From: Nemopilema nomurai
Lineage: Eukaryota; Cnidaria; Scyphozoa; Rhizostomeae; Rhizostomatidae
Assembly: GCA_003864495.1 (NCBI GenBank)
Contig: ML133373.1
Coordinates: forward strand, 124,001-188,000
DNA: 64,000 nucleotides
Direction of reading: 5' to 3'
Part shown: positions 22,677 to 34,410 of the stretch, one piece after another
Layout: each line of letters opens with the position of its first letter
Numbering within the stretch: the first letter of the stretch is position 1
The notes under the pieces: generated by a model
What the model was told of the DNA's origin: nothing
Databases searched by the model: none
The model's input: only the letters and a program-made list of their open reading frames with translations
Made by a program: the position numbers and the translations under genes

Positions 22677-25600
22677 TTAGAATACCAATCGATGCCATTG
22701 TGCTATCGCAGTCCTGCTGTATGTTATCATTTCCTTCCAGTGAAGGGCTCCTTCCTCTCTTGCGTTAGGGCCTATTTTTGCTTCACCAAGAAGAATATCT
22801 TCCTCAATCAGCGTTCTGGCTATTATACTCACGACTATGGAAATATTTTCTCTTGTCAATTGGTTTTGTTTCATGGAAGGCTCAAAGACCAACATTTCGT
22901 TGAATATAACATGGTCTGATTTTTCCACAGTCTTTGTATCTTGCTTGCTAATTGTTTGTGCATCAGCACAAATTGAAACTGTTGCAAAAAGTTCTGGAAA
23001 GGAACAAAGTATATCACATAAATTTCTTTTTAAAGATCATTATTAGAACATACAGAACATACAGACAAAAAAAAGAAATGAAGTCGATTTGTAAATGAAA
23101 AGAAGAACAAAATTTTTCAGGGGCAGGTGTTTTCATGTTCTACGGAACATTGGAGTGACTAGGGTCGATTCGTTGCATCCTCGTTGTGCAACAGTGGTGT
23201 CTTAATCTGTATCTCAAGGATGGAACAGATGCGTTAGCGAAAGTACCTGAGATATCGTCATCAGTTATGACATCTCTGCACTTCAAAACTGCAACAATAA
23301 GCTTGTCGTCTTCCGCAGTATAAGAGAGTGAAATTAATATTTCGCCATTGCTTCTTAACGGCACATCCTAAAAAAAAAATTTTCTGCGATCAAAACTTCG
23401 ACTACCACTAAGAGCGATTTTTGTTATGTTATGTTATGTTATGCTAAGTTATGTTATGTTATGCTGAGTTGTGTTATGTTATGCTAATTTATGTTATGCT
23501 AAGTTATGTTATGTTATGTTATGTTATGTTATGTATGCTGAGTTATATTTTGTTATATTAAGCTATATTTTTGCGATATATTTTGTATGCCATGCTATGT
23601 CATGTTACGTTATGTTAAAAAATGGTAAGTCATGTTTATTATGTGTGTTAAAATGATTTCAAAAGTGAATCATCGAAATCGCAGGCGATCTTACCCTTTG
23701 AGGGTTCAGGTTGATTTCCCTGGTCAGTGGTCCCGTGCCACTAGGCCTTACTAAGCTATCCACGAGGTTGACCAGGGGAACCCTTATAAACCCAATCAGT
23801 GCTTTGAACATGTTGAAATCGGAGTCCCAAATCGTGAAATTCAAAACGGAAACTAAGAGCGAATTTTCGTGCAGTCGAAACGAGAGCACTTCGTCGAATT
23901 CGGGGTTGGGTGTGTCATCCAAAGACGACTGCTTCTCTCCTTCAGCCTGGTCGTCTACTCTCAATTTGACGATTGGCAGTCTTGCTAATTCCCCACTTGG
24001 TAGCGTGATCTGGCGACCGTTTATCAGGTGAACATGAAGCATTTCAGATTCCGACACATATTTCAAGGCGAAGGTCAAGCGGCCTTGGCCCAGCAGAACT
24101 GCACTGTCCGGCCGTGGCTTTCGACGGCTATGTCCTTTCTCCTTTTCTGGAATATGGACAATCGGCAACTTCGATGACATTGAATTCGGCACGCTCTTTC
24201 TGAACTTGCCAAAATACAAATGACCGGCGGAATGGCCCTGAGTTCCATCGTCGCCATTGGGTTCTTGATCAAAGTCGTCGTGGGCGATGGTTTCTGGGGC
24301 TCGTCGCAATCTTCTGAGTCTTTCATAACAGTTGAAGATGTTGTAGAGATAGCAAGTGATCAGAGAAATGAGAAGGAGGCAGATGCTGAGGACAATAAGC
24401 AGGACTAGCAGGACGACTCCAAAAGTGCCTGTCAATAGAGAAAAGGGACAAACGAGATGTCATCTGTAATAAGTAAGATTAAGTGCAACATATCACTCAA
24501 CAAGGCATGATGGGGTGCCATGCCCAACGCCAGTATCTACTAGCCCCTCAACAAGTCATGATAAATCATTGAAAGCATATCAAAGCATCTAGACTTTATT
24601 AAACAATTTTATAGATCAAGAATATAAAAATTTGAGCATGGGGTTTCGTTAAGCATGTTTCTGGAATATCTATTTGCAAACGCTTCCACTTTTAAAGCAA
24701 CAAGAATCCCACACCCTGAAGGAATCTGCTATTTTCTGATGCGAGCTAAAAGCATGCCCACCATATTGCAGAAGGTTGCAAATTCAAAGCTTGGTCATCC
24801 TTGATTCAACTGATTTCGGATGCCTAATGAGTGGCGTCAATTCAAGCCATCCGTTCCACTCAGCAACAAGGCTTGGGCAACCTGATTCGGGGATCCTTGG
24901 TCAAACGTCTGCCCAGAGGAGAAACGCATCTGTGCAGCCATATTGTTCTGCGCACGTGTCAGACTGTCGAGCACGTGTTTGTTACCGTGGGACATTTGGT
25001 TGCGGTCATCTGACATTCGTTCTGATTGATGCTGACCAAGACTTTGATCAATGAGAGGATGATCGATGATCGATCGAGTTTAATGATCGAATCCAATCGG
25101 TGGTAATGACTGGCTATGATAATTATGGCAATTTTCATTTATCATCTTGAAGAAATGTTTCGTCCACAAAACGCTAAAAATGCATGAAACAGCGGGGACC
25201 TATGTTGGATACTGGAAATATTCCAGGTATTCCAAGAACGCGAGACTATGTTTCCGGTTGATTCACGAAATCTCAATGCATGATACGGTCGATTCAGTGT
25301 TCGGGTTAGTGATGAAATAATAATAATAAAGGTAATAATAACAATAATAATAAATAACAATTAAAAATAATACTAAACCTTTACAGAGTGGTTCAATCAG
25401 CCGAAAATAAAGCTGCTATCAAGGTCAGAAATAAATGTATGAAATAAATGAGTTTTAGATAACTCGTTAAAAATACAGTTAAACAAAAAATGAAAATATC
25501 AATAAATGGGTGATTGTGATCGCTCTCGCTTACTAGTGATGCAATGATCTATCGACGAATGTCTAGTTTCGAATGACGACACACTTGGTCTGGTTTGGCA

Positions 25601-25886
25601 ATGAAAACTTGATATCTCTGAAGCCTTCTCCCCTTTGCTGGCTGGCCTCAGAGATTTTTCTTGCCTCGCACACTAGCCAAAATTTCATACACTTGTAACA
25701 TGGAATCTTTAGGACAGTGTGGCAACTTCATTGTTGCAAAACAAGGTCACTGGAAGCGAAATGTTGCGAGAATCGAGGGGATTCTGTAACGATGTAACCT
25801 GAAGCTGGTTGTTATGAGGGAAGTTTTACCAGTGTAAACAGAGTATTTGCCACCGTAAGCATACCTTGATCTTGCAGCTTTGTCAT
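22677..25886 (-). CDS. Synaptotagmin-like protein B (TM + C2A + C2B)
   Basis: Minus-strand exons: 25865-25886 (candidate first exon, ATG then MTKLQDQ, phase 1), 23695-24428, 23247-23367, 22677-22993. Together they give 1,194 nt, exactly 398 codons. The second exon starts with a long membrane segment (VVLLVLLIVLSICLLLISLI), then a Cys/basic linker with an RRKPR stretch, and a whole C2A (GRLTFALKYVSESEMLHVHL, NPEFDEVLSFRL, WDSDFNMFKALIGFI). C2B is split: GEILISLSYTAEDDKLIVAV before the intron and ELFATVSIC...HVIFNEMLVF after it, ending LHWKEM...IAQWHRLVF, a true WHxL motif. The third and fourth exon junctions use the same phases (0 and 1) as genes A, C and E. C2A keeps two of the loop-3 aspartates (WDSD) but not loop 1. 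The first exon rests only on phase, a GTATGC donor and a fair start context, so it is less certain than the rest. Confidence 0.8.
23421..23560. repeat. ATGTT pentanucleotide repeat in intron of gene B
   Basis: Many copies of TTATG/ATGTT with drifted units (ATGCTAAGTT, ATGCTGAGTT); degraded copies continue to about 23650, close to the donor of the C2A exon at 23694. Confidence 0.9.
24429..25864 (-). other. Candidate first intron of gene B
   Basis: 1.4 kb between the candidate first exon and the membrane-anchor exon. It has an AAT-rich stretch (25315-25370) and no recognised coding sequence. Gene B could instead start elsewhere. Confidence 0.4.
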
Positions 25887-28565
25887 CTTGACAAACAGGA
25901 AACTTCATCGGCAGCTGTCTCGATCCCAAAAGCAAGGCCACAGTGGCAAAGCGCCGTGTTTCCTTTCCACAAGTAACTCACGTGAACTGCTAGTCAAATC
26001 TCTGTCGAGTCATGACACGGAATCCAGTTCCTTGTAAATTACTGACCTTGCTCTCAAATCAGCTTGTTTACTCTGAGTCAGTCAGGCTTGACGGCAAACT
26101 AAAATTAACAGTCAATTTTTTATATTAGATGTTTTCATGCTGTCCTCCTCCGTTGTTTGTTTTCCGTAGATTACCCCATTGAGTGCACACGGAGGCGTCC
26201 TCTATTTCTTTCTTCCTCTTTCTTGCTGCAAATTTCCATCACAAAGGGACGTCAATCTCGGCTTTATCCCACAGGCCAGAGAGGAAGTCGTCTCAACTCA
26301 AACAAAAGCAGATCAAGCAATGACCCAACCAGGCCTCGTGTGGATGCAGAATGACAAGAATTTTTATTTCAGATGTGTTCTTTGAAATGTACTTGTTATT
26401 GTAAGTTGTCATAGAAACCGATGATGTTCTTTATTGAAAACTAGTGGTAGGATGCCATAAAATTCAGGATGTTTTCAACAGAGCTGCCCGTGCTTAAATA
26501 ACGACTGAAGATTCCAGTCATCTGTCCACTGCACCACCCTTTATTGTTTCGGGGCGCCAATCACTTGGGAGGGAGGGGTGTCAGGGAAGCGATCTTCCTC
26601 TCCTCTGAAGAACTTTGGATGATGGCTATGATAGCAGAGCAAAATGCAATTTTATTTCTAGACTACATTTCGATACAATTTTGAGTCTACATTTGCAAAT
26701 TCCGTCCTCTACTCTGCCAAACACAACCCAAAGGGCATAAGTTTTCCTGGAATTGTTTCGAGAACGAAAGCAAACTGATTTATCCCAAGCCAGAATAGCC
26801 AGGCTGAGCCATACTGAATTATCGGAAAGATATTTACTGAAATCAACGAGATAAGCGCCGGGCTGGGTAGCAAGCGCCAACTCCCTTCAAACGTTGTCTT
26901 TTTAAATCGAATGAATGGCTAAAAGTGGGTAAAGCTATGTCCAATAATCATTTTAACGGGTGCTTTGTGGTACAATACTTTGCAATAGCTAGAAATAGGG
27001 GAACCAGTTTTGCAAACAAAAAGTACCTTTTCGTTCGAAACTCCTCAGGGAATGGATCGTCGGGAAATGATCAAAAGCTGAAAAAATAAATAGCCAGTTG
27101 TGGATCAAAAACACTAGAGGGTGACTAGATGAGCAGAGCATATGGTTGGTTGAGATTGACCAATCGCCGCCTCCTACCACCTCACTTTTAGTAGAGCCCA
27201 AGGGAAAGACGAACTCTTCTGCCTACAAAGAAGGAGATTTGCCATTTAAATGTAGACAGAACTAAGTGTTTTGGAGTATAAAAAAGCTGGTGCCACTATT
27301 TCTAGCTATTTTGAATAGCCATTTTCATTGCTCGGGAAAGGCGTCAAATTGGGCGACCCGCTTCGCTGCCTAGCGACAATTCTGAGTAGCAAAATAGAAG
27401 CCCAGGGCGCTAAATCAAGTAATTGCAGTATGCAACAAATAACTTCCGTTTCTTAATCGAAAACGAGACAGTTGAACTATCAAGTGCGAAGTTTCGTGGG
27501 GCTGTAATTGGTAAGTTTTAATCAGTTCTAACTTTTAAATGGTAATAAAACTGTAGCTGCTAGATAGATGTCCACCATATGGGTGCTTTCTCTCCCAATT
27601 TCTTTAGTTTACCATTTTTTAGTGTAACGAAGGTCAAGGTACATGGATCAATGTATACATAGGCTATAGGTCAACAAACGTAGGCCATTCATTGTTTCGA
27701 AACGAACTGATGTTTAGTATGATGAATGTTATAAATGTCACCGCCGTTTAACTCTTTTGGAGCAAATGTTTGGTTCTTCACCAAATGGTGAATGTCACTT
27801 GAACGATTGTGACGTGGTCGCTGAAAGATCTTCGCGACTTACTGCATCCAAGCCACAACAATTTCAGTTAGCTGCAAGGCCTAACCAAGTGATCCATGGC
27901 TGAAGCAGTGGGGCCGGCCAAATGTATGTTATTAAAACTGTTAGTGATTGGTCTCAACAGCTAATTTTGACACCATACGGTGGCATTTCTGCAGATTCTG
28001 CCCCTGTTGAATCATAAACCAACCAGTGCCTCTGAAGTGATATCTTTGCCCTTACTGGAGCTTCTTGAAATTACAATTTACCAGAAAAATGTTGAAGAAA
28101 GTTGTCAGAAAAATAATGGATAGATCAATGCTTGACTAAAATTTAAGTGTATTATGTTTCAAAATCCTGAACTGCTAGTGTGCTTCTTATGGTAAGTGCT
28201 TAATGAACTCAACTGTCAGTTTACAGATTGTATTGTAACACATAATTATGCACAAATGGTGCATAGGTCAGGACAACTCTTAATGCTACTCTGAATTTTA
28301 TGCCTGTTCAGTCGCCAGGCATGTGCACACACTGCATTGTTATATGAATAGACATCAGCAGTAACCTCAATTTCATGTTTATATATGTATATCTATACAG
28401 AAAGGCTGGTGACACATCAATGATAGGTAGAGAGGGTTGATACCTCCATGATGCTATCATTGCTGTTACGAGATACCTCTGAATTGATGTTAGATTTTGT
28501 TAAGTGGACAGGATTTGTTTGATTGCTCGTGAATGCCTTCAGCTTCCTGTCTCATCTTCAAACTG

Positions 28566-28787
28566 AATGTTGTCCCAATGATTGCACTGTTATGCACTAA
28601 ATGTTGTCCCAATGATTGCACTGTTATGCACTAAATGTTGTCCCAATGATTGCACTGTTATGCACTAAATGTTGTCCCAATGATTGCACTGTTATGCACT
28701 AAATGTTGTCCCAATGATTGCACTGTTATGCACTAAATGTTGTCCCAATGATTGCACTGTTATGCACTAAATGTTGTCCCAATGATT
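28566..28787. repeat. 34-bp minisatellite, about 6.5 copies
   Basis: The unit begins AATGTTGTCCCAATGATTGC and continues ACTGTTATGCACTA. The copies look identical until the last partial one, implying recent expansion. Confidence 0.95.
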
Positions 28788-30238
28788 TCATATATCATCG
28801 TTTGCTTTCATATATTGGTTTGTTAGTAGTGAATGCTGAGGGAGACAAGGCAGAGGTAACGCACATGTTTTTATTCAGCATTCAATCACTATGTTGCTGA
28901 GCAAGCCAATTTTTTTATTGAAATTCACCATTGCATATTTATGCACTGGTCTTTAAAATCACCACCTATGTAGACTTGGAAAAACAGTGCAATCTAGCAG
29001 TGCAATTTAGCAGAGCGTGGTTTGACCTCAAATGTTAAAACCTGACCTTAAGTAAGCACCAAACAGATTGCTCCCAGATGAATTCTCTTCCTCATAAATT
29101 TCTTATTCTCTGTCATGTTTACATAGTTAGAAGCACATGCCCAAATAACATTCATGCAAAAAATATTATCACATTCTGACAGAAAAGGGTATTCTTGTTT
29201 GTTGGTTTGAGAACTCGCTTTTACTTATGCTTTGTGTTATTACTATTTTGTAATAGCCAATTCTTGTCTTTCCTTTTTACCTGCAAGACACATTTTCAGT
29301 TCATGTTTTTTGATTTTCTTTGATTAAAAGCATTTGATTGTGTAAGATAAATTTATCATAAGAAACAAGATAATTCTCTACACGATTATTCCTTATGTGG
29401 AAAAATGTTCTTGGTTGTCTCAAGAAAGGCCATTACAAAATACTTGCAAAAAGACAAAATGGCATTCCTCTAGCCAAAATGCATTTGTTAATCAAAATGC
29501 CAAGAAGCTGAGAAAATTGCTACTGATGGAGTTGAATTTAGTTTTGAGAACTTAAAGTATAGGCAAATACATAGGCTCCTTTGCAATGGACACTTGCCAA
29601 CATCCTTGTCGGCCTTCATGAAAACAAGCTTTTGGCCAAATTAATGAGCCTTTGGTCTTTTCCATTATGTGAACCACACATACACCATTTTCAATTCAAA
29701 GCTGGATCATGACAGTTTGACACTCAACTTTCTTCACCCAGCTTTTTAATTCACAATAGCGAAGAAATCAAACAACTCCTTTAATTTTCTTGATGTTTTG
29801 ATTGAAAAGGGATATTTTTCACACTAATGTCTATACCTCTATAGGAAACCTGGTTATTTTCATCGCTGGAATTCTATCAGCCCTTAAAAAAGAGAATTGG
29901 TATAATAAAAATGTTAGTGCACAGGTCGCAACTGCACAGCTAGAAAAAAGCATCTGAAATTGATGCTGTAAAGCTTCTTCTTGCTTAAAATGGCTACCCT
30001 GGTGACATTTTTTCCACCTGTTATCTTTTCCCTGCTTCACTCTTTTAATAATGATGAGAAAAACATTTGGTAGCCCTTCAAGACTTCTCAGGTCTGAATA
30101 GAGTATTAACCTGATTTACAGGAAAGGTCTTGTTTTGCGAAGCAAACTGTTGAAGTTCTCTGACTTTTTGTGAAAAAGAGTTTTGCATTGCATGCCTCTA
30201 AGGAAGGAAGAAAGCTGATCTGGAAGGGAAAGCATTCC

Positions 30239-30368
30239 CATTGGAGGTAATATTAAAGCATTTGCATTGGAGGTAATATTAAAGCATTCACATTGGTGGT
30301 AATATTAAAGCATTCACATTGGAGGTAATATTAAAGCATTCACATTGGAGGTAATATTAAAGCATTCA
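30239..30368. repeat. 26-bp minisatellite, 5 copies
   Basis: The unit is CATTGGAGGTAATATTAAAG followed by CATTCA. Single variants occur (CATTTG in the first, GGTGG in the third). It lies just beyond the stop codon of gene C. Confidence 0.95.
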
Positions 30369-30659
30369 CAAGCGCCGAGACACACTGTGGTTTTCACTCT
30401 ACGCCTGCTTTATACTCTTTTTGCAGGAAATTCACTTTTTTCATGCGATAAAGTTTCGTAGACCAAATTTAATTTTTTGTACTAGCCTTGGGAAACGGAA
30501 TATCGATTATATGTCTCACGAATATATGCTTCAAATGAACAAACTCGTTGCTGCTACCCCTGATATCCTATATAAGCTTTTAAACATTGCGATTAATGGT
30601 TTGATCGATGATGTCATGCATACGGTTCATTCGTGTTTGCTGTTCCTTGAAGTCGCCGG

Positions 30660-33600
30660 TCACCTGGTCAGTTCGTGCCAGTGGGCCACCGAGTGTCTTG
30701 GCGAAAGCAGCATGTCGTTCCAGTGGGCCAAACCGTCCCCACTTGAGTACATGTATGGCCCAACCATGATTCGCCCCACGACCCTCTTACTGGAGCCCGA
30801 TCTGGGGTTCGCACAGACCGCCATGATGAAACTTACTTTGTCCATGTATTCACTGGGGATGTCGAACAGGAACGACTCGTTGAAAACCGGGTTGGCAATG
30901 TCTCGCTTCCGGAACGCTGACGTTTTCTTGGTCTTCACCGACTTCCCGCCCGATATCATTGATATCTTTACGTATACTCCTAAAAAGAAGCAAAAAAGTT
31001 TTTCTGCATTGCCAATGTTGTTCAGTTTTATCTATATTGACAGTAAATCGATTGTTAATTAGTTGATTGTTTATTTATTGTCTGTTCTGTCTTAGCTGCC
31101 AGGCAGTTTTCCTCGACAGTTGGGTGGCCGAGTTTGATATGAAAGTTATGATAGTTGTTATGAAAACAATAATTATGTGACGTACGATAATTTATGTAGG
31201 ATTGCTTGCTCAGCTGTACATAGAGTGTTTCTCTAGCAAAACGCAAAATAAGGTGCTTTATACGTTATACATTGTTCTCAAAAGGAAAAATCCGAAGATT
31301 ATCATTCTTCAATGCATTTATTTGTCGCTTGCGGGGAAAAACGCGATTACAATTGTTAGAGTGCTGCCTTGATGACCAAGTTTTTCGAAACAAGTTTCAA
31401 TTTACTTCTGAAGGATGAGATCTCGATATGTCGCGATGTTTGCAAATGAAATAGACCTGGGTGTTACCTGAGTCCATGTCATCATGCACCCGTAGTTCTC
31501 TGCACTTGAGGACGACCACGGTTAGCCGTCCAGCGGTCGGCAAGTGCATCAGCGAGATGAGCATGCGCCCGTTGACGTCGCCCGGCTGTATAAAAAAGAA
31601 AGTCGTTTAAACGACATGGCTCCCAAGCGGCAGATTAAAGTGCATCTTGCAAAACAGGGGTTCTTTTAACGAGCTATAATTGGGAAAGTAAGAGCTGATG
31701 TAACCTAATGGTGTCTTAGAAACTATCAAGTATACTGAAGAAGATTTGCGCAAGGCCTCGGTTTGTCAAGTGACACAGTTGGCGAAGAAAGGCAGATGAC
31801 GAAGAAAAGCAGATGACGAAGAAAAGCAGATGACAAAGAAAAGCAGATGACGAGTAAAAGCAGATGACGAGTAAAAGCAGTGACGAGTAAAAGCAGATGA
31901 CGAAGAAAAGCAGATGACGAAGAAAAGCAGATGACGAGTAAAAGCAGATGACGAGTAAAAGCAGATGACGAGTAAAAGCAGATGACGAGTAAAAGCAGAT
32001 GACGAGTAAAAGCAGATGACGAAGAAAAGCAGATGACGAGTAAGAGCAGATGACGAGTAAAAGCAGATGACGAAGAAAAGCAGATGACGAAGAAAAGCAG
32101 ATGACGAGTAAAAGCAGATGACGAAGAAGAGCAGATGACGAAGAAAAGCAGATGACGAAGAAAAGCAGATGACGAAGAAAAGCAGATGACGAGTAAAAGC
32201 AGATGACGAAGAAAAGCAGATGACGAAGAAAAGCAGATGACGAAGAAAAGCAGATGACGAAGAAAGGCAGATGACGAAGAAAAGCAGATGACGAAGAAAA
32301 GCAGATGACGAAGAAAAGCAGATGACGAAGAAAAGCAGATGACGAAGAAAAGCAGATGACGAAGAAAAGCAGATGACGAGTAAAAGCAGATGACGAGTAA
32401 AAGCAGATGACGAAGAAAAGCAGATGACGAAGAAAAGCAGATGACGAGTAAAAGCAGATGACGAGTAAAAGCAGATGACGAAGAAAAGCAGATGACGAAG
32501 AGAAGCAGATGATGAAGAAAAGCAGATGACTAGTGACAAGGACAGCTAAACTCACGATGACATCATCTTTCGTGATTTCCCGCCAGATGTCTCCTGTGCC
32601 TTCGTCAAGAACAAGGTCCTCTTTTGCTTCAATTATGGGAAAGACAATGTATCCCACAATGCTTTGCCTCGAAAATCTGTCATAGGTACAAACAGTCATC
32701 CTCAGCGTTCGGTTCAAGATGTCGTCTGTTGCAGCTGCGTAGACGAATTGTTCGTTGAACTCTGGGTTGGCATCCTTCACTGTCTTCGTCTGTTGTTTTC
32801 GCTTCTTGTCAGGTAGCAAAGCTATTTTGATGAAGATCTGGGGGGTCGTGTTAACGCTTCTCAGATGCAGCTGGGAAACGCTGCGGATTTGAACGTGCAG
32901 TTTTTCCGACGCTCTCTCGTATCTCAGCCTGAAGCTCAGGCGACCCAGGCCTAGGTAAGGAAGAGATCCCATCGACTCGCTTTTTTCCCTTGAGTACATT
33001 TCGACGTCCAGTGTGCCTGGATCCAGGGAGTGGGGGTCATAGGAGTGTCGACGCTGCCCCCGCAACGGAGCCTTGCTGTCCATGAACGGCCTCGGTTGCA
33101 GCGGGCTCGACGGAAGCGACTGCGGTGGATACTGGGGTCGCAGGGGCATTTGCTGCGCATGCAGGCCTGCCTCGTAGCGGAAAGCCACTGCGCTCTTCAG
33201 CTCCTGCTTTTCGGGCTGACTTGACCGGGCCTTTCTTCTTCTCAGGCACCAACGGACACATATCAGAACCAGGATGATGGTAAACACAAAGGAAATGCAG
33301 AGAAGCAAGTAAAACAGCCATTCCTCTGAAAGAAAATTGGTTAGAGTCAGTTCCCAAGTTTGTGGTTTGATTGAAAACCCCCCATGGATCTGGCAGCACG
33401 AAAGGTACTTGTTTTTGTTTATGCTCAATTGTTTTAAGTCAGAAAGTTTTGATGGCATATCTGATGAAATTAAGATTTGTCCCCATTCACTGATTAATAG
33501 TCGTCCTTTTGTCTTGAATGTTCATTTGATAAGTCGAATTTGAGTTTTCTCATTAATTCTAAGATGAAAACTTGTTCTCAAAAGATGTGAAAGAGCACTT

Positions 33601-34410
33601 CATAAATTAGGTACAGCGTTTGAAATGTGCTGTTGGGACAAAATTGTTTTAGATTGGATTTGGTGCAACGACAAGTCTATCCCTCAAGAAGTCTATCCCT
33701 CAGCTTATTACGGTTATTAAAGTTCGACGATGCGTTATTAAGAGGAGCTTGAATTTAAAAAGATGATGAACACTTGATGTTATCGTTTATGCAAACAGAT
33801 GGAAGGCCTCTCGCTTTTTGACCGTTTCACCTTTGCACCAATCATTTTTGACATCATTGCCTACAATCATCGTTGCCTTCCAATACTAATTCAGACTTAA
33901 AACACAGTTTTAAATGAAAATAAAATGAAAATACACGACGTTTCTTTAGCACGATAAAAGATGTATAAGATCGGAAAAGTCGTTCTTCAAAGTGGCACGA
34001 ATCTCAGTTTGATCAGTCGATCCACATGGTCTCTAAGCAAGGCTGCTGCGTTGCATTGGCCGTTTCAGTTTACGCTTCCACAATAATTTGCACTGTACAT
34101 AACGTTCCACCAGCGGATGAAACACCACGTGGTAATGTTGTACTTTCCAGTTGCCTTAGGCTCTGTTTGCTTTGAACACACTTCGTTAACACAGTGCCCG
34201 TTCTTTGGTGCACTACACATTTAACGACTTCGGCCATTTAAAATCTATACTTAGTTTCCTTTTCTAGTGGTGCCTTTATATCACGAAGCAGTGGCTTCTG
34301 CTGCTCATTCATTTGTTGTTGCCATTGTAGTCATTCATTCATTCATTCATTCAATGTTTTTAGAGACACTGTCCCGTTCCATTGAAAGACTCACCTTGAA
34401 TCAATGCCAT
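30660..34410 (-). CDS. Synaptotagmin-like protein C (TM + C2A + C2B)
   Basis: Minus-strand exons: 34395-34410 (candidate, MALIQ then phase 1), 32556-33325, 31468-31585, 30660-30979. They sum to 1,224 nt, exactly 408 codons. The second exon encodes a membrane anchor (FYLLLCISFVFTIILVLICV), a basic WCLRRRK stop, a Pro-rich linker (PLRPQYPPQSLPSSPLQPRP) and C2A (GRLSFRLRYERASEKLHVQI, FIKIALLPDKKRKQQTKT, NPEFNEQFVY, TYDRFSRQSIVGYI). C2B begins GRMLISLMHLP...LTVVVLKCREL and continues GVYVKISMI...NPVFNESFLF and KRVVGRIMVG, ending AHWNDM...VAHWHELTR with the WHxL motif of synaptotagmins. C2A loop 1 has no aspartates and C2B loop 3 (CANPRSGSSK) none either, so calcium binding is unlikely. The 32556 donor is GTGAGT. 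The intron after it carries a 44-copy 17-bp array. Confidence 0.83.
31782..32530. repeat. 17-bp minisatellite in intron of gene C, about 44 copies
   Basis: The unit is AGATGACGAAGAAAAGC on the plus strand. Nearly all copies are one of two types, CGAAGAAAAG or CGAGTAAAAG, arranged in runs and singles, with rare extra variants (AAGGC, AAGAGC, one 16-bp copy). The array fills most of the 970-bp intron 31586-32555 and makes the minus strand open for long distances, which is spurious coding. Confidence 0.95.
33326..34394 (-). other. Candidate first intron of gene C
   Basis: About 1.07 kb with GTGAGT donor and TTTCTTTCAG acceptor on the minus strand. No coding sequence or large repeat inside; a short CATT run lies just outside at 34331-34352. 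Confidence 0.45.

Larger units (their letters stand above)
25887..30659. other. 4.8-kb spacer between genes B and C
   Basis: No gene was supported. It holds a 34-bp minisatellite, a 26-bp minisatellite and, near 26990-27200, a stretch resembling 740-800. Both neighbouring genes are on the minus strand, so it should contain the promoter of B and the 3' end of C. Confidence 0.4.

Noticed and set aside
30421..31062. Plus-strand frame of 213 codons
   Set aside because: Antisense shadow of the last C2B exon of gene C, which has clear domain and splice support.
31716..32555. Long minus-strand open frame continuing past C2A of gene C, rich in HLLFFVICF repeats
   Set aside because: It is the reverse reading of the 17-bp intronic array beyond a GTGAGT donor; the C2B exon follows in correct phase further on.
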